Shown in pieces: positions 51,752 through 59,847 of a stretch of 64,000 bases of DNA (its first letter is position 1; each line of letters opens with the position of its first letter). The translations under genes and the position numbers were made by a program. The DNA is taken from NCBI RefSeq assembly GCF_016283395.1, contig NZ_JAEEMU010000033.1:186001-250000 (forward strand), read 5' to 3'. This stretch comes from Ruminococcus sp. GTDB taxonomy: Bacteria; Bacillota_A; Clostridia; Oscillospirales; Ruminococcaceae. The notes under the pieces are model-generated. The model saw only the letters and a program-made list of their open reading frames with translations. It ran no database searches and was not told the DNA's origin.

Positions 51752-53509
51752 ATGGATAAAGAGATTATTATTGACAAACTTAAACACAAAAATGAGATCC
51801 TGCCTAATGAATTTGACGGAACATACCGCTCGGTACAGGAAGCGGTAGAATGCTATGCAAAGGTGAGAAAAACCGCTATAATCGACTACAATGACCTGGA
51901 ACTGATGTATTATCTCTCACTCGGACTATGGAAAAGCGATAAAAAAGAACTGAAGCACTATATACAGAAAAGCCACCTGCTACACAACGACAAGCTGATT
52001 TTTGAGAAAAAGCTTGAAAAGATATGGAGCAAGGGCGCAAGGATGCTATACGGTCATGTCGTTGAAAAACAGGAAATGGAATTTCTTACATCTCATGTTT
52101 CATTCAAAGACCTCCACAGTACCAAAAATTCCGAGGCAATACAGTTCTTTTTCAAGATGTGCATAAACATCTCAGGCCTAGAAAATGACGGCAAGCTGCT
52201 TGATACAGCTCAGCAAATGCTAAATTCCAAAGTAAGGGATTCGGGACTTCCTGTATATGCTGTATCAAGGATACTTCACTGTCTGAAGCCATTCACTTTC
52301 GCTATCCTCTGCGAGAGTGTAACTGATTCCAATATATATAAGGCTCTCGATATAGGTGTCTGCTGTTTTGATGACATAACGCAGTATATCACAAACTGCC
52401 GCAAGATACTGGATTTCCGCAATTCTATCTTCAAATTCCAGAACATGAGAGTCTTTGATGTCATGTCTTGGGAAATGCTCTACGCTAAGGACGAGTTCGA
52501 CGAAGACAATGCACAGTCCAGAGTGCGTCACCGAAAAAAATCTAAAGCTTCTCTCAATCAGATACTGTACGGACCTCCAGGCACAGGTAAGACCTACAAT
52601 ATTGTGAAATATGCGGTCGAGCTTATCGAAGGCGAAAAGATAGCCGAGGGCGAGACTTATGCAGCAATAAAGGAACGCTATGACAAATACGCTTCTTCGG
52701 GACAGATAAAGTTCACCACATTCCACCAGTCATTCAGCTATGAGGAATTTGTCGAAGGTATACGCCCTGTTGTAGTTGATAAATACGGCAACGATACAAA
52801 TATCGCCCACGCTGATACTACTGTAGTTTACCGCCCTTATAACGGAGTTTTCAAGACATTGTGCGAGAAGGCTGCAAAGAGTCAGCACATGAACTTTGTA
52901 GCTATCATAGACGAGATAAACCGCGGTAATATTTCAAGGATATTCGGCGAACTAATCACCCTTATCGAAGAAACAAAACGCGGAACCGCTGTTATCCTTC
53001 CGTATTCGCAGGCTGAATTTTATGTACCTCAAAATCTGTATATCCTAGGTACTATGAATACTGCCGACCGTTCTATAGCTATGCTTGATACCGCTCTGAG
53101 AAGAAGATTTGATTTCATTGAGATGATGCCTGAACCATGGCTTCTCTCAAACTGTGAAGGAGTTGACCTTTGTGAATTGCTTACCGCTTTGAACGAGCGC
53201 ATAGAATATTACTACGACCGCGAACACGCTATCGGTCATGCATACTTCATGAACAGCAAAGGCAGTATCAAGACCCTTGATGAACTGAGAGATGTCTTCG
53301 CCACAAAGATAATACCTCTTCTTCAGGAGTATTTCTTCGATGACTATGAGAGGATAAAGCTTATACTGAATGACAAAAATACTTTTATAGAGTGTATTAC
53401 TCCGAAGTATATCAAAAAGTTCGATTCAGGACAAAAGCTTTACCGTCTCGGCAACCCAGAAAACTGGGATATGGATCACTTCATAAACATCTACCGCGAT
53501 ATTACCTGA
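51752..53509 (+). CDS. mcrB: McrB-like AAA+ GTPase of a type IV restriction system
   Basis: 585 residues. The N-terminal 270 residues are a specificity region with no recognised DNA-binding family. The AAA+ motor of the McrB clade has Walker A YGPPGTGKTYN near 274, the McrB-type FTTFHQSFSYEEFVEGIRP, Walker B VAIIDEINRGNISRIFGELI, and the sensor/GTP motif LGTMNTADRSIAMLDTALRR. In E. coli McrB rings load McrC and translocate DNA with modified cytosine in a GTP-dependent way. GGAAAGGTAGTCAGATAAA precedes the ATG. mcrC follows after 15 bases. Confidence 0.92.
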   Translation: MDKEIIIDKLKHKNEILPNEFDGTYRSVQEAVECYAKVRKTAIIDYNDLELMYYLSLGLWKSDKKELKHYIQKSHLLHNDKLIFEKKLEKIWSKGARMLYGHVVEKQEMEFLTSHVSFKDLHSTKNSEAIQFFFKMCINISGLENDGKLLDTAQQMLNSKVRDSGLPVYAVSRILHCLKPFTFAILCESVTDSNIYKALDIGVCCFDDITQYITNCRKILDFRNSIFKFQNMRVFDVMSWEMLYAKDEFDEDNAQSRVRHRKKSKASLNQILYGPPGTGKTYNIVKYAVELIEGEKIAEGETYAAIKERYDKYASSGQIKFTTFHQSFSYEEFVEGIRPVVVDKYGNDTNIAHADTTVVYRPYNGVFKTLCEKAAKSQHMNFVAIIDEINRGNISRIFGELITLIEETKRGTAVILPYSQAEFYVPQNLYILGTMNTADRSIAMLDTALRRRFDFIEMMPEPWLLSNCEGVDLCELLTALNERIEYYYDREHAIGHAYFMNSKGSIKTLDELRDVFATKIIPLLQEYFFDDYERIKLILNDKNTFIECITPKYIKKFDSGQKLYRLGNPENWDMDHFINIYRDIT

Positions 53510-53524
53510 CGAACGGAGATCATT

Positions 53525-54358
53525 ATGTATACAAGACTCTTTTGCGTATCAGTCAATGAAAAGATCGCGGACTTTTCTTCCGAAAACGGCGATCTTTCCG
53601 AAATGCTCGGTGAATTCGCCGAGAACTGTGCAGCTGACGGCAGAAAAGCCGTTGCTGTCAGTCACAGAAATGGCAAAAAATACTTCAAGGCAGGCTCTTA
53701 CTGTGGATTTGCAAGTCTTATCGACGGTACTCTTGTGGAGATACTCCCTCATACAAAAGGCAGTATCGCTGATGCAAGAAAAGAGCTGTGTGCCGAGTTT
53801 TGCAGACGGTGCGGCTTTGCGTTCGATCCCTCAGGACTTGATCCCGAGATGAACTTCATGGAGTACTTCATATCAGTTTTTGCAGGAGAAACAATGAAGA
53901 TCATCAAAAGCGGCGTGCTTTCAACATATGCAAGCCGCGAAGAGAACATGACAACGGTACACGGAACTATCCTCTTCCCTGAGAATATACGCCGAAATCT
54001 TATACACCGCGAACGTATTTACGTAAGACATGACGTTTTTACTCCCGACCGTGCGGAAAACCGCCTCATAAAAGCCGCTGCTGCAAAGCTCATAAAGGTG
54101 ACAGGCAATGCACACAGCTCACACCTGCTGAAAGAAGCTCTGTCCTTTCTTGATGAGGTATCAAAGCCTTATAACATTGCCGCGGAGTTCAGCAAGTGCA
54201 TAAATACCCGCAACACAAAGAAGTACAGCACCACCCTCAATATATGCAGAATGCTTCTGGATAAAAGAGAGGGAACTGCTTTTTCGGGTAAGTACATTTC
54301 CTGCGCTCAGTTCTACGATATGCCTGTTCAGCCGTCAGGCAGACATAAGGCATCATAA
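53525..54358 (+). CDS. mcrC: McrC-like protein lacking the C-terminal nuclease domain
   Basis: 277 residues. The N-terminal McrC region is present: YCGFASLIDGTLVEILPHTK, EYFISVFAGETMKIIKSGV, VHGTILFPENIRRNLIHRER, and TPDRAENRLIKAAAAKLIKV. The protein ends at SGKYISCAQFYDMPVQPSGR. That is the point where full McrC (about 350 residues) enters the PD-(D/E)xK nuclease domain, which should follow as LF(E)xYV and then the D...E-x-K residues. None is seen in any frame before the terminator 20 bases later. As encoded it could regulate McrB GTPase but not cut DNA. GAACGGAGATCATT precedes the ATG. Confidence 0.85.
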   Translation: MYTRLFCVSVNEKIADFSSENGDLSEMLGEFAENCAADGRKAVAVSHRNGKKYFKAGSYCGFASLIDGTLVEILPHTKGSIADARKELCAEFCRRCGFAFDPSGLDPEMNFMEYFISVFAGETMKIIKSGVLSTYASREENMTTVHGTILFPENIRRNLIHRERIYVRHDVFTPDRAENRLIKAAAAKLIKVTGNAHSSHLLKEALSFLDEVSKPYNIAAEFSKCINTRNTKKYSTTLNICRMLLDKREGTAFSGKYISCAQFYDMPVQPSGRHKAS

Positions 54359-54370
54359 GTTAAGATGTAA

Positions 54371-54402
54371 AAGAAAAGGTCGGGCAAATGCCCGACCTTA
54401 AA
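54371..54402. terminator. GGTCGGGC-type hairpin, copy 1 of 4
   Basis: AAGGTCGGGC AAAT GCCCGACCTT (54376-54385, 54390-54399) between convergent mcrC and the CPCC gene; same hairpin as at 55500, 57298 and 59898. Confidence 0.88.
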
Positions 54403-54407
54403 TAATG

Positions 54408-54926
54408 TCAATATATTGTTCCGTTTTTATGGTATCTTATCTGAGCTTCACTAAGCTTCATTCCATTGCAATGACTGACGTGATCTTCATCAAGTCCGTC
54501 ATCTTCCCAATCACAAACAGGACATATAAAATATTGACCTCTCTCCGACAGGGTATTATTATGACAGCACGGACAAACGTATAATTTACGATCATCAGCT
54601 TTATCAGGATCAGTGATACCTACAGTTATTCCCGTATAAGCACGGTACATCTCAATAAGCTCTTTGTTATTTGCTTCCGATAATTCAGAAGCAATAATGT
54701 CCTTTATCAACGGAGCATAAAACTCACTCATTATATCATGCTGCGGAAAATATTCATTCAATAATTCTTCTTTTAGTTCATAAGGATAGTCTTTCCAAGC
54801 TGCCTCATCTGCTGTCAAGCCCCAGTTGTTATTGATAATAAGATCACGTTCATCATGATCTGCTTCCTTATATTTTATTTCAAGAAGTTCATTGATAAGT
54901 GTTTTTCTGTCTTTATTGTTTTCCAT
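54408..54926 (-). CDS. CPCC-family protein, likely immunity protein
   Basis: 172 residues. Helical acidic N-terminal half, then a zinc-binding C-terminal domain VCPCCHNNTLSERGQYFICP with CDWEDDGLD, the hallmark of the Cys-rich CPCC family. That family is often found in immunity loci of polymorphic toxins (established context, from memory). It lies at the far end of the array behind the Rhs gene and on the same strand. AGAGGTTTAAACA precedes the ATG. No cognate toxin fragment is visible next to it. Confidence 0.8.
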   Translation of the reverse strand: MENNKDRKTLINELLEIKYKEADHDERDLIINNNWGLTADEAAWKDYPYELKEELLNEYFPQHDIMSEFYAPLIKDIIASELSEANNKELIEMYRAYTGITVGITDPDKADDRKLYVCPCCHNNTLSERGQYFICPVCDWEDDGLDEDHVSHCNGMKLSEAQIRYHKNGTIY

Positions 54927-54972
54927 TGTTTAAACCTCTGGCAAATTCATTTGCAGTTGAAAATGGAGCATT

Positions 54973-55407
54973 TCAATTCAGAATACTTTCTATAAGCTCT
55001 TTGCTGCATACTATTTCCATTCCTGTTATTTTATTACCAGATATGTCAAATGCAATATACAGCTCTTCACTTGGACTATAAATATACCTTGTGCAGCCTG
55101 TAATATGATCTTCCGTAAAGTCTTCTCTTCCGAATGCTTTATAAATATCACTGATATCAGAATTGAACGAAACAGGAAATCCCATCTCTTTCAAAATCGA
55201 ATTACAAAGCTCCGCCTCTTCTTCATCTTCTATATCAAACAATCTTATTGCATCAAAACAGGTACTGTTTTTATCCATTCTGAATAAAACTATCTTCCAG
55301 CCAATTATTTCGGCAACGCCCTTTTTCTCTGCATATTCAAATTCCGACTCATGATATATCATTTTTTCATCAAAGAGATCTGAAAGCTTTATATCCTTTT
55401 TTATCAT
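54973..55407 (-). CDS. Small acidic protein of the immunity array
   Basis: 144 residues, no family recognised. Mixed alpha/beta with pI clearly acidic: MIKKDIKLSDLFDEKMIYHE, IIGWKIVLFRMDKN, DEEEAELCNSILKEMGFPV, RYIYSPSEELYIAFDISGNK. Small, acidic, soluble and isolated in an AT-rich block, as expected for an immunity protein; that role is inferred from position only. AAGGGTAAAACC precedes the ATG. Confidence 0.68.
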   Translation of the reverse strand: MIKKDIKLSDLFDEKMIYHESEFEYAEKKGVAEIIGWKIVLFRMDKNSTCFDAIRLFDIEDEEEAELCNSILKEMGFPVSFNSDISDIYKAFGREDFTEDHITGCTRYIYSPSEELYIAFDISGNKITGMEIVCSKELIESILN

Positions 55408-55444
55408 GGTTTTACCCTTCCGCGACCTGTATGTTAATTATGCA

Positions 55445-55525
55445 GTAAAATTTCCAACTATATTATTTTACCACATATCCACATAAAAAGCAAGAAAATG
55501 GTCGGGCATTCGCCCGACCTTATAT
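55445..55525 (-). repeat. Cassette boundary with GGTCGGGC hairpin, copy 2 of 4
   Basis: Hairpin GGTCGGGC ATTC GCCCGACC (55500-55519). Reading on the minus strand it is followed by CATTTTCTTGC and GTGGTAAAATAATATAGTTG, a relative of the element seen after the other hairpins. It ends the transcript of the dead immunity copy. Confidence 0.75.
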
Positions 55526-55535
55526 AATTTCAGTT

Positions 55536-56351
55536 TCATATGGAAGCTTCAAGTCCTACCGCAATATAATATGCGCATTTAAGACTTTCCGCAAGGTATG
55601 TCTTGTCCTTTCCGTACTTTTTCCTATACAGTATAGCCACTGCTTTTTCGCTGCACAGCTCTTTCAGAAAATCCGCAAGAGTTGCTTCATTTTCTTTCAG
55701 CTTCAATCCATATACTGTCTCACCGTTCGCAGTTCTTTCTCCCAAAGTTACCTGTTCAAGGGGATCATCAGAATAAAACATACTGAATAAATATTCGTAT
55801 ATATCAGAAAAAGCTTTCTGGTCTTTAAAGATAGTCCCCTTTTTATGAGACTGCACTTCGCTCAGTATATACGGGATAAAAATACTGTTGTACTGTATTA
55901 TCTCTTCTCCGTCAAACATCGCTCTCTGCTCATCGGTAATACCGAATATACTGTCAAGTCTGACATAAAAGATCTCAAGTTCATACATTAAAGCAAAAGC
56001 AACATCAATAAACGCACATATCTCAGCTTCTGTATATCCGCCGAGTGCAGCGCAGAGCTTTTTTCTGATAGAGCTGAAACTTTCAAAGCGATAAGAAATA
56101 TCAGATAAAATATCCTCAACAGACATTACCGACGTTCCCGGCATATATCTTGTATTATTATCTTCGGTATATCTTTTTATACTGATATGCCTGAATCCAA
56201 GCTCCAAAAAAGTTCAATCAGCGTCTTTAAGATCAATGATACTTTCACTTTTGTATTCTGAAACAACACGCATTTCATCTGAAATAACCCTGCAATTGCA
56301 AGCTCTGTCATTAAAACGCATTATTGCTTTTAACAGTTCTTTATTTTCCAT
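55536..56351 (-). pseudogene. Older copy of the Rhs immunity gene, inactivated by a nonsense codon
   Basis: Starts ATG at 56351 (ENKELLKAIMRFNDRACNCR) and would encode 271 residues, about 90% identical to the gene at 59934-60749. At 56214-56216 (plus strand TCA) the codon is TGA where the intact copy has CGA (Arg), so translation stops after 45 residues (IIDLKDAD). Downstream a GTG/ATG restart could give a piece of about 220 residues (MELGFRHISIKRY) without a good ribosome site. The duplication includes the 3' hairpin. No other disabling change was noticed, so the loss looks recent. Confidence 0.85.
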
Positions 56352-56371
56352 ATTTTTCGCCTTAACCTAAG

Positions 56372-56707
56372 TTAAACTAACTCTGTTGATTCCAAAAAAG
56401 CGTCTTGCAGGCTGTCTTCGACCTCGACATCATCTATTCTCAGTTTTATTTCATGTTCAAAATCACCGAGCGAAACATTTCCGTCTATTATTCCAAGAAT
56501 ATTTGAGATCGTATCGATCATTACCTGCTTAAAGATCTCAATAATTGTAAGCTTTTTATCCTTATCAACCAAGTTGTACAAAGTTATAACTTCCTGCCAG
56601 TATTTATCAGTAACTTCTGTTAACGGAGTATCTAAAATTTCTTTGTACATTGTTAGGTTTTCCTTGACTATACCGTCAAGCAAACAATCAACAAATTTTT
56701 CTTCCAT
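56372..56707 (-). CDS. Small helical protein of the immunity array
   Basis: 111 residues, no family recognised, all-helical by eye: EEKFVDCLLDGIVKENLTMY, TDKYWQEVITLYNLV, IIEIFKQVMIDTISNILGII. Acidic. GAGGAAAAGTAA precedes the ATG. It lies 20 bases upstream of the inactive immunity copy, on the same strand, possibly once co-transcribed. Immunity role inferred from context. Confidence 0.66.
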   Translation of the reverse strand: MEEKFVDCLLDGIVKENLTMYKEILDTPLTEVTDKYWQEVITLYNLVDKDKKLTIIEIFKQVMIDTISNILGIIDGNVSLGDFEHEIKLRIDDVEVEDSLQDAFLESTELV

Positions 56708-56767
56708 TTACTTTTCCTCATTTCAGGATACTATTTTTAGATATATGCTAAAAACACGCCTAAAAAC

Positions 56768-57172
56768 TCAGTCTTGCATATTAAATAGTTTGCGACCACA
56801 AAACGGACATATCCTCATATCTGAATTATCTGTGTAAACCTTACAGTATGCGCACCATTTTCCCTGCTCGTTAGTATTAATATCATGCTGCTCAGGTTCT
56901 AATTTCTTAAAGATATAATCAGAACAGTATTCATACCAATAATAATATTCTGGAGACAATTCATAAGAAACCGTGATATGTTCCCATTTCAAACCATTAT
57001 GATAAACGGCTTTTTCTTCACTTTCCTTGATTATTTCATCAATATCTTTTTCAGGCCAATCCGTATCATCAAAGAATTCTTTTTCAAATACTGCCCAATC
57101 TTCCCATGAATTAACGGTACTCATTCTTTTTTCTAAATATGTAATATCTAAATTATAATTATCCATAATCAT
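56768..57172 (-). CDS. Zinc-ribbon small protein, likely immunity to a lost toxin
   Basis: 134 residues. Acidic N-terminal two thirds rich in Trp/Tyr (SWEDWAVFEKEFFDDTDWPE, SPEYYYWYEYCSDYIFKKLE), then a C-terminal zinc ribbon WCAYCKVYT ... CPFCGRKLF. The start ATG at 57172 overlaps the TGA of a toxin-tail relic (ATGA), the arrangement expected of a toxin/immunity pair. No family name recognised. Confidence 0.7.
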   Translation of the reverse strand: MIMDNYNLDITYLEKRMSTVNSWEDWAVFEKEFFDDTDWPEKDIDEIIKESEEKAVYHNGLKWEHITVSYELSPEYYYWYEYCSDYIFKKLEPEQHDINTNEQGKWCAYCKVYTDNSDMRICPFCGRKLFNMQD

Positions 57173-57257
57173 TTTAATCTCGGAAGCCTGGAAGTTCCCT
57201 TATCAGGAAGTCCGTTTGTTTTTAATCGTTTATCAAAACACTTTTTTATGTGCTCAA
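57169..57257 (-). pseudogene. Relic of a toxin C-terminus
   Basis: Frame reading IEHIKKCFDKRLKTNGLPDK then GTSRLPRLK and TGA, with the TGA overlapping the start of the small zinc-ribbon gene. Upstream, the frame meets the cassette-boundary element at about 57257 and no Hint or Rhs sequence follows. Only the tail of the toxin appears to survive. Short, so coding status is inferred from the ATGA overlap and sensible protein sequence. Confidence 0.55.
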
Positions 57258-57320
57258 TTACTATTTTAACACTTAATAGCGGAAAAAGCAAGAAAATGGT
57301 CGGGCATTTGCCCGACCACA
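57240..57320 (-). repeat. Cassette boundary with GGTCGGGC hairpin, copy 3 of 4
   Basis: Hairpin GGTCGGGC ATTT GCCCGACC (57298-57317). On the minus strand it is followed by CATTTTCTTGC, TGTTAAAATAGTA and TTGAGCACATAAA. It terminates the gene at 57324-57962. Confidence 0.8.
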
Positions 57321-57323
57321 ATT

Positions 57324-57962
57324 TCAGATAATCATTTTTCTGTGAGGTAGATTTGTAAGCTTTAATTTTTCTTCCTGTTCCTTGACGATAACTCTCATTT
57401 TTTCACACTCGTCAATACTCTGTGGCAGAGTCTCTGTAAATTCTTTTCTTACAGCTTCAGTCCCAAACATTTCAGAACAATCATTAAGTTTATTCTCAAT
57501 AAATCGTTTTACATCATTGAATACTTCTTCTACCCCAGACCATACAGCAAGATAAGCCATTATTTGCAGCAAATTTGACTTAAAGCAAGTTATGTCAAAA
57601 TGTTTTTTTAAACTTTCTATAAGAGCTATCAGACTGACATCACCATCAATCGGAATATACGAAGATTCTTTAAACTTTTTTGATACTTCGAGATACTCAT
57701 TTCTTGTATCATCAGCATAAATGTACAAAGCATCGATCGGTACATTTAATGATACCGCCTCTGAATCCTTGCATAGATTATGTATATGAAAGACAGGCTC
57801 ATAAACCGTCTTATCTGATTTTACAAGCAAAGCTATTCCAACAGCCAATGGTCCACATATATTCATTAGCCACATTGGTTTGTATACACCCATACTCGGG
57901 AACTGTTCATTCCATTTTTGAGTGATCTGTTTTTTTAATGATAATGTCAGTGATTTTCTCAT
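57324..57962 (-). CDS. Unknown soluble protein of the immunity array
   Basis: 212 residues from the ATG at 57962. Mixed alpha/beta: MRKSLTLSLKKQITQKWNEQ, YKPMWLMNICGPLAVGIALL, VPIDALYIYADDTRNEYLEV, and a helical C-terminus rich in Glu/Lys. The frame is open upstream through a Hint-domain remnant (LRDANGNTVFIDS), but AAAGGAG lies 11 bases before 57962 and the conserved Hint sequence ends before it. Likely an immunity gene whose toxin was lost; no family recognised. Confidence 0.68.
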   Translation of the reverse strand: MRKSLTLSLKKQITQKWNEQFPSMGVYKPMWLMNICGPLAVGIALLVKSDKTVYEPVFHIHNLCKDSEAVSLNVPIDALYIYADDTRNEYLEVSKKFKESSYIPIDGDVSLIALIESLKKHFDITCFKSNLLQIMAYLAVWSGVEEVFNDVKRFIENKLNDCSEMFGTEAVRKEFTETLPQSIDECEKMRVIVKEQEEKLKLTNLPHRKMII

Positions 57963-57982
57963 TATGGATTTATCTCCTTTAC

Positions 57983-58094
57983 TGTCAATAAAAACAGTAT
58001 TGCCGTTTGCATCGCGGAGCATATCTCCTGCTTCAAGGAACTTAGCCTTTGTCCAGCCCTGTCCCCCTACCCGAAATGGGTGCTCCTTTGCAGT
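57983..58094 (-). pseudogene. Hint-domain remnant 1
   Basis: About 112 bases that translate to KEHPFRVGGQGWTKAKFLEA then GDMLRDANGNTVFIDS. This is nearly identical in DNA to the Hint domain of the Rhs gene (61265-61378). Identity starts at ACTGCAAAGGAGCACCC, directly after an in-frame TAA, and ends at IDS, where unrelated sequence begins. It is a scar of a former Rhs C-terminal module. Confidence 0.85.
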
Positions 58095-58097
58095 TTA

Positions 58098-58172
58098 TGT
58101 GCTCAACTATCATTTTACCACATATAGCCACAAGTTGCAAGAAAAAGCAGCAAAGCACTCGGCTTTGCTGCT
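58098..58172 (-). terminator. Terminator of the Imm26-like gene and boundary element
   Basis: AGCAGCAAAGC (58146-58156) / GCTTTGCTGCT (58162-58172) on the minus strand, followed by TTTTTCTTGC. GTGGTAAAATGATAG and TTGAGCACATAAAC come next, the same boundary element as at the other cassettes but with a different hairpin. Confidence 0.82.
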
Positions 58173-58177
58173 CAAAA

Positions 58178-58591
58178 TCAAACATTAATAGTTGGAGTCC
58201 ATTTATTATCGCCCAACAGTCGGTCTATGATATGCTCCAATTCCCATACAGCACACACTTCCAGCTCTTTACATTCTTCATAATCGGAAGGTATTATCAT
58301 ACCCTCCTTATAAATAGAATACTCACCTGAAATCGGATCTTTTATGCTCATCGAAGGTGCCGTTACCTCCTCAATTGAACTGTACGCCCTTTTTTCAACA
58401 AGCTTCATTTTTCTAACTCCGCTGTCGTATACTCCTACAATAAAAGCATAGTCCTCAGTCTGAGGTATATCTCCTTCGGACACACCGATATGCTTGTAAA
58501 AAGCTACAGCAGTTTCCTGAAATATCCTACCGAAGCCGTATCTTCCGTCAGGCATTTTGAAGCAACCTATATTACCGACTATTCTTCTCAA
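58178..58591 (-). CDS. Imm26-like immunity protein
   Basis: 137 residues from a TTG at 58591 (AAGGAG 11 bases upstream). N-terminal GNIGCFKMPDGRYGFGRIFQ matches the Gxxx-x-PDGRYxxGR core of immunity protein 26 (Imm26) as I remember it. The rest is FIVGVYDSGVRKMKLVEK and a C-terminal LEHIIDRLLGDNKW. Imm26 proteins neutralise nuclease-type polymorphic toxins; its own toxin is not visible here. It follows the gene at 58627-59247 by 35 bases. Confidence 0.78.
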   Translation of the reverse strand: MRRIVGNIGCFKMPDGRYGFGRIFQETAVAFYKHIGVSEGDIPQTEDYAFIVGVYDSGVRKMKLVEKRAYSSIEEVTAPSMSIKDPISGEYSIYKEGMIIPSDYEECKELEVCAVWELEHIIDRLLGDNKWTPTINV

Positions 58592-58626
58592 AGCTTACCA
58601 AACTCCTTTATTGATACAAGTACATA

Positions 58627-59247
58627 TCATGAACCCAAAACTTCTTTAATATAAGCGTATGCATCAAAGCTGTTGTTAAAAAATAATAGATAATTATAAT
58701 TTGCATAATAAGGCGTTTTTATCAACATCGCTGCATTTAAAGAAAGCACTTTATCTATTCCGACCAGATCATTACAATAAAACTCAATGTCCTCAAAGTC
58801 TTTAAATGATAACTCTTTTTCGGATATAATAAAACCACTAAAACTATCTGTATCGGAATATAAAACATCTTGTGAGATTTTCTTATTATCATATATTGAA
58901 TATACATGATAACCCATTCTCTTTGTTATATTATAGATAGTTTCTTCAAAGCATATATCCGAATTGTTAAAGCCGATATCAAAGTCACTATCAATAGGAT
59001 CGGGTTCGGTAATATTTGAATACATAAGATAGCATAGATTAAATGCGGCAAACTGCTTTTCAAACTCCTTGAAATGCGGATTAGGCTGCATTTGATTTCC
59101 TTTGCTTTTTATCAAACATTTTCTGTGATAAGCACAGAATATGATCTGAAACATATCAGCAATATTCGGATCATAAATATTTACATTATTGGCAATGCAA
59201 TAATCAATCCTATACTTATCGTTTTTAGTTAAACATTGTAAGTTCAT
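58627..59247 (-). CDS. Immunity protein for the orphan Rhs toxin module
   Basis: 206 residues, no family recognised: MNLQCLTKNDKYRIDYCIAN, FKEFEKQFAAFNLCYLMYSN, SFKDFEDIEFYCNDLVGIDK, FFNNSFDAYAYIKEVLGS. The start codon overlaps the stop of the orphan toxin by ATGA, so the pair is translationally coupled. This is the classic toxin/immunity arrangement and the main ground for the call. Confidence 0.75.
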   Translation of the reverse strand: MNLQCLTKNDKYRIDYCIANNVNIYDPNIADMFQIIFCAYHRKCLIKSKGNQMQPNPHFKEFEKQFAAFNLCYLMYSNITEPDPIDSDFDIGFNNSDICFEETIYNITKRMGYHVYSIYDNKKISQDVLYSDTDSFSGFIISEKELSFKDFEDIEFYCNDLVGIDKVLSLNAAMLIKTPYYANYNYLLFFNNSFDAYAYIKEVLGS

Positions 59248-59633
59248 GTTTTTTTCCAGTTTTCAATTTCTGACATAAAATCGTCCCACATTCCATTTCT
59301 TTTTATTTTATCCTTCAAGAAAATATGTCCAATTGTTTTTCCGCCATCCATAGAATAATTAATATGCGGAAATCTTGAAAGACCATCGCCCGTCATCCAA
59401 TCGCCATGATTCCAATAAGCCTTATTTCCATTTTCCAGATTACGCCAACCCTGCCAAACTTTATTTGAGCTTTTAGCAGAAGGTAAACCCATAATTTTTT
59501 CAGTATTATTACCAACTATATTTTTTCTTGCATAATTTTTAGCACTTCCTAAATCATCAGCAAGGTAATTGACTTTATGATAACCTTTTTTAGTGTATTT
59601 TTCGGCTATTTCCTCAACACATACATTATGCAC
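59244..59633 (-). CDS. Orphan Rhs C-terminal toxin domain
   Basis: 129 codons counted from a GTG within the Hint-end sequence LVHN. The domain after VHN is EEIAEKYTKKGYHKVNYLAD, then KIMGLPSAKSSNKVWQGWRN, WNHGDWMTGDGLSRFPHINY and GGKTIGHIFLKDK. The His/Trp/Asp-rich GDW...FPHINY...GHIFL core looks like a polymorphic-toxin catalytic domain, but I cannot name the family. It is continuous in frame with a Hint remnant upstream, so this is the displaced tip of a former Rhs protein. It lacks its own secretion signal and probably has no normal start. Confidence 0.75.
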   Translation of the reverse strand: MHNVCVEEIAEKYTKKGYHKVNYLADDLGSAKNYARKNIVGNNTEKIMGLPSAKSSNKVWQGWRNLENGNKAYWNHGDWMTGDGLSRFPHINYSMDGGKTIGHIFLKDKIKRNGMWDDFMSEIENWKKT

Positions 59634-59846
59634 CAGAATACTTGAATCAGTTACATAATATGTATGGAAGTCAGCAACTTCGAGATTATATACAAGAGTA
59701 TACTGATCTGACGGAAGCGGAACTATCTCTACGCTGTCAATAGCAACAGTATTGCCGTTTGCATCGCGGAGCGCATCTCCTGCTTCAAGGAACTTAGCCT
59801 TTGTCCAGCCCTGTCCCTCTACCCAGAATGGGTGCTCCTTTGTAGT
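59634..59846 (-). pseudogene. Hint-domain remnant 2, joined to the orphan toxin
   Basis: About 213 bases nearly identical to 61166-61378 of the Rhs gene, reading KEHPFWVEGQGWTKAKFLEA, GDALRDANGNTVAIDSVEIV, PLPSDQYTLVYNLEVADFHT and YYVTDSSILVHN. Identity begins at ACTACAAAGGAGCACCC directly after an in-frame TAA, the same position as remnant 1. The Hint N-terminal half and all Rhs sequence are missing. Confidence 0.88.
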
Positions 59847-59847
59847 T

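Noticed and set aside
51752..54358. mcrBC as a mobile defence island with integrase or attachment sites
   Set aside because: No integrase, direct repeats or tRNA target were found on either side; only the shared hairpin type links it to the toxin array.
57963..58022. Start of the 57324-57962 gene inside the Hint remnant (LRDANGNTVFIDS)
   Set aside because: That stretch is Hint-derived DNA; the ATG at 57962 has its own AAAGGAG and gives a normal N-terminus.
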